Part shown: in pieces, positions 12,240 through 23,900 of the stretch
Layout: each line of letters opens with the position of its first letter
Position numbering within the stretch: position 1 is the stretch's first letter
Origin: Beaufortia kweichowensis
Taxonomy: Eukaryota; Chordata; Actinopteri; Cypriniformes; Gastromyzontidae
NCBI GenBank assembly: GCA_019155185.1
Contig: CM032802.1
Location: 11,012,501 to 11,076,500, forward strand
Reading direction: 5' to 3'
Length of the DNA stretch: 64,000 nucleotides
Notes under the pieces: generated by a model
Database searches by the model: none
Told to the model about the DNA's origin: nothing
The model's input: only the letters and a program-made list of their open reading frames with translations
Translations under genes and position numbers: made by a program

Positions 12240-12780
12240 TTGAAAATAGGTGAAGCTAGTGTGCCAGGCTCCTCAGCGAGCATTTCTCATCAGACCTGGA
12301 TTCTCAGCTCACAGGGCTATGGGGAGGTCTCCGACACACACCTTCCCCAGTCATGCCCTGTTAGTTCTGCTCTGAGGTGAAATAGAGGGAGACACATCGC
12401 ACCGTCCAGAGGCTCAGCATCCTCGCTGGCAGCTGTTTTTTTCTCCTGGAACTGTCAGGTTGGTTGAGCCGGGCGGCGGTACCTGTCTCCCTCGCACACG
12501 TGTCCCTCTCCAGCCTCATTGAGAATTCCGGTGCTCACCTGACAAGGCCTCAGCAGGGGCCTCCTGCCATCTGGCCTCATCTGCATGCTGGCACACCGGC
12601 AGCCAATGAGACGCTCTGGAAGAGTTGCACTTTAACGCTGGTGTCTCCTGCGACTGACTCTAGTTATATCTCAGACAGCGGGGCTATAAGAGCTAAAGCG
12701 CTAAATTGCTGTCTGGAGAATCTCAACAGTTTTAAAAGCGAATAGCACTAAGTCGCTCTGCTGAGACCTGCCGTCCTAGT
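12240..12780. promoter_or_regulatory. GC-rich island, candidate distal enhancer
   Basis: Base composition rises sharply against both flanks. The block contains several E-boxes (CACCTG near 12538, CATCTG near 12580), AGCCAATGAG near 12601 and GCTGGCAGC-type words. It lies about 1.2 kb from copy B of the inverted element. Short plus ORFs across it have no recognisable domain, so a regulatory element is more likely than an exon. Conservation cannot be seen here. Confidence 0.35.
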
Positions 12781-13394
12781 AAAAATTAGTTCCTGTCTAA
12801 TCAAGCCAGTCAATAAAGCATATAAGCGGCTCAGTCCAGCCCTTTTCATTTTTTGGTTCTTAATGTAGCGTAGATATTATGTGTATAAATATTTTAGCTT
12901 TTTTAAGCTTATTTTCTTGGCAGCATGCACAGTGTGCAAGCAGGACATTTGGAACAAAGCGTTTACTTGCTCAGTTGTGCTTGTTTCTGTTCTTCAAAGT
13001 CTTTAGATGTTCTGTCCATCAAAGGCCATCAGAAAAATAAACTACGTTTGGCCTTCTCTCCATGGTCTGTTATGCTTCTTAATCTAATGTAAAAAGTTTT
13101 ATTCTAACTCAATGACTCAGAAAATCGATTCTGGATAATAGCATATAATAAAAGTATATAAATAGAAGTGTCTCTTGACTTTGCAAATGACACATTTGAG
13201 ACTGCAGTAGCGCAATGAAATGGAACAGAAACGAGACTAATGTAGTCTAAAAATTAGACTCCAGTATTAACAATATTAACTCCAGTTGATCTGACCCTCA
13301 AACATGCTTTCTCATTAAAAAAAGTATTATGGCACTACTAAAGTTATTAAACATGTATGGTGGTACAATGTAAATGCAGTAAATGATTAATATA

Positions 13395-13628
13395 CGTGAC
13401 TCTGCCTGTGAAAAACCAAGCTAAAATCATTTTGTGATTTACTGTTTTTCTAAATAAAATCATAATGTAAAGAACATTTTGTGAAAATATAACCTTGATA
13501 TCTTTATTATTGACTAAACAATGACATTTTAAATATTGAAATCATAGTAATATTCATAGGTGAAATCAAACTTTGATGCTTGTTATCTCATAATTTGATT
13601 TTGAGACCTGGTTTTATACAGGGTCACA
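13395..13628 (+). mobile_element. MITE-like element, TGTGACCC family, copy 2
   Basis: Same orientation and order of internal words as the 9218-9457 copy (CTGTGAAAAACCAAGCTAAAATCA at the start, GACCTGGTTTTATACAGGGTCACA at the end). The ends are more decayed: CGTGACTCTG instead of TGTGACCCTG. Non-coding. Confidence 0.78.
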
Positions 13629-13978
13629 TATGGTAAACATTCAGTATCATTGTATATATTAATACCGTTATATAGCTTTTCTGCAGTGTAGTTTAGATGG
13701 TCTTGTATATATGACTTTGGCTTGAAGCTGCATTTGAAGTAGAACCTCTAACATCATGCTAGAAAATAAGCTAAAGTCACCTCTCCTCTGTTCCAGCCCA
13801 GAAAAAGATTTTCTCCTCTTGATCGTTGGCTGTCCATTATCTTTCTCTTCTCTTTATATATTTTTCTCTTTCTTGATGCGCTCAGTAGACATCGATTGAT
13901 GCTATTATCGCTGCTCACTTGTGGAACTCAAAGACGGCAGAAGTCTGTGCTCCACCGCTCGTCTGAGTGTTAACCTGT

Positions 13979-14167
13979 GAGTTTGACCCAGTTTCCTGGC
14001 CTGCGTGGTGTGTAAGGTTGGTGTGGGTTGTGTTCAAACCTCATTAATCACTTCTGTTCCTCTCAGGGCCTTGTGTCATCATTACACGCTCACCTGCTCC
14101 ATCTACGAGTGCTCTGGCACATTTGAATATTCCATTACATATATGCAAATGTTCTAACTCTGCCCTG
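13979..14167 (-). repeat. inverted duplicated element, copy B (regulatory-like)
   Basis: Reverse complement of 2513-2700. The core 13979-14102 carries the E-box CACCTG (14091-14096), CATTAATCAC (14042-14051), the reversed GGTTTGAACACAACCC block and GTTTCCTGGCC. The flank to 14167 keeps ATGCAAAT (14143-14150, octamer) and the reversed CAGGGCA. The core is about 90% identical to copy A while the flank has diverged much further. That pattern suggests selection on the core or a short exapted repeat. Confidence 0.75.
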
Positions 14168-15082
14168 AGTTATGATTTATATGGGTTTGCAACAGGACTA
14201 TACACATATTTCAACTTGTGCACAAATCTTCCAGGCTGAGACATATAACCTGGCACATTAAGGTCTCCTGAAGTTCTAGATTAATAATCTTATATCTTGT
14301 GTTGTAAGCTTATTGTGTGGCGTAGATCAAAAGCATTGATGTCCTATAAGTTTCAAGCGTGTCCCAGGTGAACGCTGGAGCAAATTAATGGTCTCGACAC
14401 CCAGTTTGGCCTACAACCAAAGTGATTTATTTCCTGACTGCACTTCAAAAAAGAATCAAAAAGACTAATTCAATCCTAGAGGAGCCGTTCCTCTCATATA
14501 AATGTCACGAGAACCTCACGAGACTGTTGTCACATCGCAGCAACCTGTTAAACAGTGGTTATGTGATGCTGACTGTTTTATAAAAATTTTGTAAACCTTC
14601 ATGAACAATTTAAAGCTTTAGAGAATGAAAATTTGCTTGATCAATAATTTGGATGGCAGGACACAATGAGGATAGTTTAGGACGTAGTGTTTAATCAAAT
14701 TAAGCGATTTAAACGAAAGGAAGTTACAGGGAGGGGAAGTGAGCTTTCCTTTGAACACAGTAAAACACTGCTCTCATTATGCATTCTGGCCTTTTATCTC
14801 TATAACAGAGAAAGCGGAGAAGTCAATATGGAATTAGACGAGAGCAGAGTCCTGAATTATTGAGGATTTAAAGCTCTGGTTGCTCAGAATAATATTCTTC
14901 ATTATTGCAAATGAACATTCACTTGTCACACCTTTTTATCTTTTAACTGTTCTGCCTCCGATTCGTTTTAATATAAAAGAAGATTTTGTTAAAGAATTAC
15001 AATAAGCGTCACAGATAACAGCAGCACATACATTCAGTAGAAAAGTTAAACCTTAAGATATCTTTTTTAGATGTCTCAGTAT
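14168..15082. other. AT-rich non-coding stretch
   Basis: No gene, repeat family or RNA gene recognised between the copy B element and the GA tract. Confidence 0.5.
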
Positions 15083-15250
<168 letters not shown>

Positions 15251-17327
15251 TTCAATGTGAGGTCCATATGCTGTAAAGGTTAAATGAACGTAGCTGTAAG
15301 TATTTATAGTTTCATTGTGCAGGTGATGCCCTTGTTTGTCTTGTCATAGTAAACTGAAAACAGATGCCTTAAATGAAGTCTTGTTTTTCTCTATATAGAA
15401 CATTATGAATATAAATTTGACAGAATATACATTTTGACTATGAAAAAGGATACTAAGAAAGGAAAACTTTTGCATATAGGACCCTATTGTTTTACAGATC
15501 TTTTTGTTCTTCTTTCTTCTTTTTTAAACCATTAGAAAACATAACAAGCAACAAATATTGAAAATAATTTAAGTAAACAAAAGAAGGCATGTGAGACTGT
15601 GAGAAAAGGCTGATGGTTGCCACTTTTAGTTTACATATAAATCTTATAAGTCTAGAACTCACTTCTGATATTCTGCAGTTTCTATTTAATCTTTTAAATC
15701 TTTAATTAGACTTCATCTAATGCTTTTACGCCTGTTTGAAATAATCATCTGTGCAATACTTAAATAGCCACAACTTGTAAACAGATTGTTAACATCTGGG
15801 ACTGGCTTCATAATTTCAATCAAAAGTTATACTCTGCTAGTTTCAGACTTTGATATTTCAAACGTTATGTCTGAAATCACTGATGACTTTTTGCAACGAA
15901 TATCTGTCTCATGCTCAGACTAAACCAGCAATTAAAGCAATGTTTTTTTCATATTCTGCAGTCGTGTTTATTCCTCTCACTTTACGATATCAGGCTGTTA
16001 ATGTTGTCAAACAAAATTTTTTAAGCAGCACAACCAAGCGTTTATTTCAGGGACAGAATAACAACTCTGATGGTAAAAGGTTTTTGAATAGCATCACACA
16101 AGCAAAGTATCTGATTGTTTTGACTAAACGTTTGAACACTCAGGCTTTTATATTAAAACATTAAGCTTTACAATTTGTTTTGAGCTAGATTATTGCCCCT
16201 ATGGAAATATTTATGGTTACTTACCTCATGTGCTTATTTATATTTCACTCTCTATTACTTTTGATAATATAAATGGTGAACAATCCTTTCTGCCCTTGAG
16301 GGAATCCATTACTGCAACAAGAAAAGAGATGCTTTTAGCAGTAAAGCGTATAGACGCAAAGAGACAGAAAGAGAGAGAGAGATGCTTTTAATTTGTTCAC
16401 TTTTGTAGGCTTTTACAAAGAAAACCACTATGGTTGACAACAAAGAAGAGAGATTAATCTCTACGATTGAGTGACCCACCAGAGCGGCGTGTCAGTCTGG
16501 TGGAATCCATCTGACCTTTGCATTATCATGGGGGTTTAGAAAATGATTCTCAGCAGGGAATCTGAAGTATGCATTATCTGCACTTTTTACTGTGTTAAAG
16601 AATATAATCAGCCCTGAAACATGTGATGAGAAACAGATGGATGAGAGGCTGAACTGTGAAGGACAGAGGTAAATGACTTTGACACACATTAACTGACACG
16701 AGGTGCTCTCAACCGTTCACATTCAGACAAACCCGCACACAGACACGAAACAACAGCTGCATCCTGATACGCAGTTTAAATACGCAGTTGTTTATTGCAA
16801 TTTTAGGAAGCGGTGACTCTGCTAATTGTTGTGTTTCATGGCTGGATGCTTGTGCCCTTTGGTGTGAATGATCACAACCCCTCATGATGATGAGATGTAG
16901 AACAGCAGGCTGGTGACCCGCAGCCACACGGATTGTGGCGCCCTGGTGTTGCTCTCTGACCTTTGATGTGTGTTAGAAAACCAGCTTTCTAAGAATTCAG
17001 CATCAGCTTCTGGTGACATGTTTTGGCTTTGTGGCTTTCGTGTACTCCCACGACAATAGCATATTGTTAATCTGCTACCTTGACATAGAAACATAGCATT
17101 TTTCTCTTGCTTTTTGAAGTCGCACATATATCCAACTTACTCTTTACTTTATAAGTGCAAAGCAAACCGTTTCAGTAACATTGAAATATTCAGGGATGTA
17201 ATGTTTCTGTAGCATATCTTTGATGTCCCAGAAACAACTGCCACAGTTAAATTGGTGATATACCCACTAGTCTTACAGTACAGTATGTTCTGGCAATAAG
17301 AAAGATATTTTTAAAATCTTCAGAATC
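15251..17327. other. AT-rich non-coding stretch
   Basis: Apart from the weak exon candidate at 16225-16311 there is nothing I recognise. A short GA run lies at 16367-16381. The interval 16440-17000 is somewhat less AT-rich, with overlapping ORFs that lack domains. Confidence 0.45.
16225..16311 (-). other. possible non-coding exon, minus strand (87 nt)
   Basis: Minus strand: CTCTTTTCTTGTTGCAG acceptor and GAG|GTAAGTAACC donor are both near consensus and 87 nt apart. All three frames are closed before the donor; one starts ATGGATTCCCTC and stops at codon 24. If real it would be a UTR or long non-coding RNA exon. Chance pairing of splice sites is the alternative. Confidence 0.2.
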
Positions 17328-17616
17328 AAAGCAATAGTTCACCTAAAAATGAAAGTTTTGTCATCGTTTCATCTTTCTCATGTCATTTCAAAGCCGTTTT
17401 TTATTCTTGTGTAGAACATTTTAATATCCTGGCCACAATGACAAAAAGACAACAACATGAAAGAATCATGAAAAATAGTTCAGATGTGTTCTATGCTATA
17501 TTTAAAATCTTCTGTAGTCATTGCAGGGTTTGGGTGAGAAATGAAGAAGAAAGTCATTCAGTTTGGAATGACATGAGGGTGAAAAATGACAGCTTTTAAC
17601 TTTTATGTGAACTTTT
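17328..17616 (+). mobile_element. MITE-like element, TTAAAGG-ATAGTTCAC family, degenerate copy
   Basis: Begins AAAGCAATAGTTCACCTAAAAATGAAAG and ends GGAATGACATGAGGGTGAAAAATGACAG...GTGAACTTTT, the inverted counterpart. The middle is decayed. The family is a common palindromic, non-coding repeat in cyprinid genomes, known to me from general knowledge and supported here by seven other copies or fragments. Confidence 0.75.
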
Positions 17617-18345
17617 GTTCTGTTAACTTATCCTTAAAATTTTTTTGATTCATAGTTAAACTATTCTGAATTAGATCTTTAATATTAATAAAAAATATTA
17701 TTATTATAAATAATTTTTATAGTAACTACATATTAGCTGATATAATGGTGTTTGGTAGGGTTGGTAAGCTATTGTATATCTTTCATATTTACAAACAATA
17801 TTTTATTGTGACATGTAAAACTTACATTACAATTATTATATGTACAGTAGTACATTAAAATGCCTCTGTCGTAGACCTCGAGTGAACATAACCAATTTTA
17901 CAGACCACGACCTGACAGACTGCCAAGACTTCTTTCAGCAAACATTCATCCAATCGAATCTCATACCACAATGTCAGCCAATAGCGCTCCGTGTTAAGCA
18001 GAGAATCATGCTGTGATTTGCATTCAACCATTTAACTACACACAAACATTCGTCCTCTTTTAAATTGCTTTTCCTCATTATCATAGGAAGGAGCGAGATA
18101 ATGTAAACACCTTGGCTCCTTTAATTAAATGCCAGTTTAATTAAGATGCTGATTCACAGATAATACTTTTTGAGTCCAAATCAGAGTACAGGGCAAAGCA
18201 AATTAACCATCAGGAGGTCTAGACCTCGACACAATTCAAGTAGGAAAACATGGCCTGCATAGCAATGATACTGGTCACTGTGTGTATTAAAGATTTTAAT
18301 ATAACTTTGGTTAGTGTTATATTATACAAAATGGCCAGTATAGAA
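17617..18345. other. AT-rich then mixed non-coding stretch
   Basis: 17630-17840 is very AT-rich (TTATTATTATAAATAATT type). 17870-18010 is richer in GC and contains GCCAATAGCGCTCC. No gene seen. Confidence 0.4.
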
Positions 18346-18375
18346 TTTAAAGGAACAGTTCACCTAAAAATGAAT
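18346..18375 (+). mobile_element. fragment of TTAAAGG-ATAGTTCAC family end
   Basis: TTTAAAGGAACAGTTCACCT followed by AAAAATGAA matches the 5' end of the family, then similarity stops. Terminal fragment only. Confidence 0.6.
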
Positions 18376-18639
18376 TCAAAAAAAGAGGGAGAGGGTGACT
18401 CATCGCCACAATTTGGTCCAACACTTTCCTCCACAGTATTAAACTGAGAGTTTTATATGCTTGTTAGTAATTGCATCGGATCAACTTTGTTTTTTATTCT
18501 TCAGTAATAGTTCAACAGTCCTAGAAATCATTAAAAGCACGCCATTCCAATTAGACAAGGCAGGGTCTGATTCGACAGAGCTACGTATTACATTAGCTAC
18601 CATGACAACTCATTTCCCTTTATCTCTTATTGGCACAAA

Positions 18640-19195
18640 TATGCCCTCCACCTCTTTGATTAGGCCTGGTGGGCTTGTTTTGGACCGGTGGCAGGGTGCA
18701 GCGCTGCTGATTCTGAGATAAGTCCAGTAAATGATAGATGATGGGTGCAACGGTGCCAGCGCCGGAAGTCAGCATGTACAGCGACGTGATTGGCTGTGTC
18801 AGGGCTGGAACAGCGCCCTGCAGAGAGGCGTGTTAACTGATGTGTCAGGTATTTGCGTCCTGTCTACCATCTCGCATTAGTTCAGACCCATCCGGCCTCC
18901 GAGCCATCCCGAGTCCAGAAAGACAGCCACTTCTGCGGTGCTTTTATCACATTAGCTATTGTGCCAGCATGCTGTTGGACCTTTGTGGAGCTGCTGCTAG
19001 CGTTTTGTGCGGAGACTTCAATAAATATAAAAATGAAAACTGTGACAGGATGCCGCCAGGAGCAAGCAAATAATGAGAGAGCTTTTTTCTTCCGGGGTGA
19101 TGGTGAAGTGTATGTTTACTGGAAGATTAGACTGTCTGCTGTGATCTTCTGCCGTATGTCTCTGCATCACGCTTCAACGCTCGGGATGCACTCCG
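18640..19195. promoter_or_regulatory. GC-rich block, candidate regulatory island
   Basis: About 550 bp with clearly higher GC and CpG than the flanks, including GACGTGATTGGCTG (an inverted CCAAT word) near 18783, GCGCCGGAAG near 18761 and ACATTAGCTATTGTG near 18950. Overlapping ORFs at 18840-19200 are unlike any protein I know. A regulatory block is the likeliest reading, but an unrecognised exon cannot be excluded. Confidence 0.3.
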
Positions 19196-19681
19196 AATAG
19201 TAACACGCAGAACAAATACTGAGATTTATATACTATTATTATACCTAGATTTGGAGTTACTTAATTTTGGGCTAAAAGATTTATTGAGGAAATATATTAA
19301 GTGAATTTCTTTACGGTTAAAATGCCTCGGTTATTTCACTCAATTTACCTCTCTAGTGCAGTTTTCCATTGATGGAGACGTACTGCTAAATGAATCTGGA
19401 GGAAATGGCCCTAAGCCTTATCGCAGGAGAGAGGTAATCACTGTGCAAAGCCAGGATAAAATAGGTATCTCGCAAAAAGCCCTACCACAAACCTGCACAC
19501 ATATACACGGGTTTTGTGTGCTTGTCGATGTTCATAGGCTGTCAAGCTGAAAGACTTATTTCCTGTGATTTTTATGAGAACAACCTTAAATGCGACCCAT
19601 GAGCATTTCTGCAACATACTCCTATAGAATGTTTATTTGAGGGGTAAAAGGTTTCAAGTTCGAAACTCAGCTGGGAAACAC

Positions 19682-19709
19682 AATAGTACTGCATTAATGC
19701 AGTACTATT
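19682..19709. repeat. perfect 28-bp palindrome
   Basis: The 14-base half AATAGTACTGCATT is followed immediately by its exact reverse complement, with no spacer. A perfect palindrome this long is not expected by chance in 64 kb (order of 1 in 5,000). Flanks do not extend the symmetry. It could be the core of a degraded inverted-repeat element or a dyad protein-binding site. Confidence 0.95.
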
Positions 19710-20135
19710 ACTATAAAAAATATATTTTTATGTCTATCAGCAGATGTGTGTGATGGTGGGAGGGTGACAGCTTAAAAATGTTTCACACTGAAAGGGGTTT
19801 ATAAGCCATCATCAATCTAAAATAATCCTGGCATGTGACAACTTAAAGCGCATAAGGTCGCGGGTTTCATAATCTAATCTTGTGTGTTTGATATGTTCAC
19901 AGACAGTTAAAATCATGTTACATTTTTAATTTATGAAATTTCAGATTGATACAGCAAATTGATTTTGTCATTATCATCATCCTCCTCCTTTTTTGATGGA
20001 GGGTGCTGAAGGTGAATCTGGCTCCCGAAGCGTCGCCAGTTGATGTAATCTGATATTTGTCGTCTACATTAGCGAGGTGTGCGGCTTGTAAACAACCAGC
20101 TGGAGTGTTTGGTTATTAGTCATTTTGCAGAAAAA

Positions 20136-20250
20136 GCAATTTACAGTAAATTAATTTCTGGCGCAGTCCCCCTGGAGCAGCCAGAGGTGTAGTGACTAGC
20201 TCAAGGGCACATTTGGTGACTGAGGATCTAACTAACGTGCTGTTCTACGG
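20136..20250 (+). mobile_element. SINE-like tail fragment
   Basis: AATTTACAGTAAATTAATTTCTGG, CAGTCCCCCTGGAGCAGC, GTGACTAGCTCAAGGGCACA and GGTGACTGAGGATCTAACTAAC, in this order, match the layout of a widespread fish repeat in which a ...CCCCTGGAGCA...GCTCAAGGGCACA... block precedes a tRNA-like region. Recognised from memory, degenerate, single copy in the window. Confidence 0.45.
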
Positions 20251-20956
20251 TTTGAAGTTGAGCTGACAACAGAAATCATTTACCACTACTGAATAGTAAT
20301 GAAGTGTTATGGTTTGTTGACGCGTTTGAGGATGAAATTAAAATGATGTCACTGGAGGGCAGTTGAGCTGAGAGTGATCCTGAAAACTAGAGAAAGCACA
20401 ACACTAGAAATGGTAAAGTGTTATGCAAATCAGGCAAAATAATGCAAAACTACTATTACTAAAATCTCTATGTAGCAAGCTAAGTAACTGTTTATCTTCT
20501 GCGTTGTACTGGCTAAGTCCCCAGGCAAGAATTATTTAAAGCATAGTGTGTAAGAAAGGCAAAGATGGAGAGACAGGTGCGAGGACATTTACTGACACCG
20601 AGTACAAACCTTGCGGGCAAAACCAGAAGCGTAGGAGAGGTAATGGAGAACATGAGTTAGAGGGGTGAGGGGTCTCCCCGCAAGTTAATAATAATCAGAC
20701 AGATCGCCAGCCCATTATCGTCACTCTCCCGTCCAGCTGAGATCGCTTGCCCCCACACGTCAAGCATCAGTGTTGGTGCATGTACATTCAACAAAGGTTT
20801 TGCATTTATAGACCCTTTAAAATCTGCTGTTCAGACTGCAGGTGTGTTTTTTCAGAAAATGAGTCTGGGTAAACAAGTTAACTCAAGGTTGGGAGAATAA
20901 AAACACACTGCCCTCCAGTAAAACAACCCCCCCACTTTGTAACCCAATCTTTACAG
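20251..20956. other. mixed non-coding stretch
   Basis: 20570-20770 has raised GC with words such as GACAGGTGCGAGG and AATAATAATCAGACAGATCG, another regulatory-looking block. No ORF with a recognisable product. Confidence 0.35.
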
Positions 20957-20985
20957 CAGTGACAGAAAATGTACACACCGGGTGG
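20957..20985 (+). other. possible 29-nt microexon, plus strand
   Basis: A C-rich tract ending CAATCTTTACAG is followed by 29 nt and the donor TGG|GTAAGTGAAGG. Two frames are open but this is too short to judge coding. Chance is likely; listed because both sites are strong and the spacing is compact. Confidence 0.15.
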
Positions 20986-23900
20986 GTAAGTGAAGGTCTT
21001 GATGCCTTCTATAAAGTGTTTCATATGGCTGCCTACCATAGCTAATGCTTATTTGACCGCCACAGGCATGCCACAATGCAATACCACATTCATCATGTTG
21101 ACATTTCATGCCAAGTTATACTGTAATAAATACTAGACATACTTAATCCTTTTTTAGATCATAATTTAATGTGGCAGAGGGTATTGGAGCTGTGGCAGAG
21201 TGGGTGTGCATGTGAATGCAGGTTCGAATTTGGCTTGCATCAGTCTCATTCCTGTTGTTTCTCCAGCATGATCTCACAGACATTCATTACTATTACTGCT
21301 ATATTAGGTGGCTATTATGTATGAATTTGTACAAAGTAAATCATAAAAAACTGTATAATTATTAGAATAAAAACATTATAAAGCCCCACCCCTAATTCCC
21401 ATCGTCTCGATAGCGTAAAAGCGTAAAAGCAGATTATAAGAAGATAAGAAGATATATTAATTAGCCACGTTGTAAAATACATGTTGCCATAAGATTGTGT
21501 TTATACACAGTAATGAATGCTAAAAGCCCATAATGTTGTATAATCATGAAGTTTATGGCTTATTATCATATATATGTCACATATGTTGTATATAATTGCA
21601 GTAAAAAAATGTAAATCTTATACCAAGTCCATGAAAGATATTTTTTACTCATCAAATTTTGCATTTCATGAAATACAAATAGTAATGCAATGATTGAATC
21701 AGACTCGAAACATTTGTGTTGGTCATGTTTTACAAAGCTCTCAAATCTGTCCACAGCTGATAGAGGGATTTTAATTACTTTCTATGTTTAATTAGGTCTG
21801 TTTGTTTGGATTCAGCTTTGAGAAGGCTGAACAAAAGATAGTGTCAAAAATCATCAGAAAGAAATGCAATTTTTGGTGTTTTATAGGGATTTAAGATAGT
21901 GGGTGTGGAATGACAGAAAGAAAATTTGTCAGATACTGTTTGTTGCCATCAACCTTTCAAGGGCAAAACTTCCATTGTCAGAACTCACATGGGCTGCTTT
22001 GTTGTCTTGCAATCCCACTCTGCATGGAAGGAAACAATAGAGTTCAAAGTCAGCCATCATTCGAGATGAGTCCCATCCATCATGTAAGAGTACATATGAC
22101 GTCCACTTTGCTCTACTTCCTCTTGACTGAGCCGGATTCTGTGCTGTCTTATATTAGGCATAGAGCATCATACTACCGCATGGTAAAACTCCAACGCTTA
22201 ATTGTAGGGATTTTATTGTTGCATGAGAGGGTAATATGTTGCTTGCAAAATCATTACAATTTATGATATAGTTTGATGTCATTTGTTTTTGTATATATAA
22301 AAAGAATGTAATTTCCTTGTAATGCCAATAATAGATATGACAGGAATAGATGATATATATCAATATTGTGAAGAAATAGAAAGCATCTTGTGTTATCCTC
22401 AGTTGGCATGGCACACTAACCATATGCACCCGTTCAGCTTAATAATATCCCATTCTTTTTATTGAATAAGATTAAAAATCTTTAAAAATCTTGTTGTTCT
22501 TTTTTTTTTTTTTACCAAATCCTCACTGTCCCTTTTGCAGGCCACATAAACAGTAGACAGATCCAACACTGTCTCTCCCTTTCAACCCTCCTTCAAAAAG
22601 AGAAATAGTGGGGGGAAAGAAAAATATTGCTCTAAAGATGCTGATACACATCTCTCTTTGAGTCTGTCATGTGAAAAATTGAAAGGAGCATGAGAGGCTC
22701 TGCTTTGATATCTGTAATGTTTTTTTTAAATTTGAGAAATAGACCTCAAGACCGTACATTATGTTTCATAAATGGCCAAAAGAGATGCGCTCTTGCTGTG
22801 TACATTAACTTCACCACCCAGCAGGGAAACAGCAGCAACATACTAAACATTATTGTAGAACGTCCGTATCTGATATTTAAAATGAAAACATTTGTGAAAT
22901 GAGTAAAAGCAGATAAGACTTAGAGATAATAGACAGATAAAATTGTGCATCATTTATCCAAGAGAGTAGAAACTTAATGACAACAGAGATTTCTGGCAAT
23001 TAAGACAATTAGTTGCTTTGATTTACATTGCTGCAGAGTGTGGATTACTGCAGTGCACAGATGGTCATGCTTGAATTGGCTGGAGCAACATAGAATTAAG
23101 TCAAAGAACTCTGGCAAACAAATATCTGGCATAAAACCGTCCCCCTTGGCTACACAGAGAGATGAAGTGATGCAAAATAATTTTGATAGTTAACTTGTTG
23201 TTTTAAGTGAGAATGGTTTTGTGATGTCAATTCACTTCAGTGGATAATGTTGTGCCATCAGAGAATAGAATGTGTAAACAAATCGTGAAATACTGAAGCT
23301 GCGAAAGCCTGAATTTCTCATTACGAACACATCTGTATGCAGCTCTCACTGTATAGCAACTCTATATAATTAATGCTAAAGTGTAAAAACCCGAAGCGTG
23401 CTTCTTTGGCACCGGGCGTGCATTTGAACTCAGGGGTTGGGAGTGATCCATATAACGACAAGCAAATGATGGTTCTTACTCTCTCTACCACGATTCAATG
23501 CAAATGCATTCAGGGAGCACATCAACCTCAAAGGACAAGCATGAACACTTTAAGTGTGTATTGATCTCCCTGTTTCGCTGAATTTAATGAGCTTTGTGTT
23601 TCTGACCAAATCCTGAAAATTTCTGCCTTCATCTTCAAAGCCCCTGAGAGCAGGGTCTGATAAACACCTGAATCAATGTGGCCCGGCAAACGCAGATTTT
23701 TCAGACCCACATAACAAGAACGCTTGTTTTGATAAAGATTCTGCAAAGTCTATCGAGCGAAGGTGATCAGCAGAAAAACTCTTTAAAGCAGTTAAGTGCC
23801 TATAAATGTACTGCAGTTGTTCACAAGCTAAAACATCCAATAGGAGCTTGTTACAACTCCCCCAATTAAATCCAGCCTGAGATCTGTTTCGCACCCTGTG

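Noticed and set aside
19855..19885. tRNA B-box-like GGTCGCGGGTTTCATAATC
   Set aside because: No A box, no acceptor stem or cloverleaf around it; at most a SINE relic. The same holds for GCAGGTTCGAATTTGG near 21220.
21910..22266. 118-codon plus-strand ORF
   Set aside because: Overlaps an ORF on the other strand, has mixed hydrophobic composition with no motif and no transposon or viral similarity I can see.
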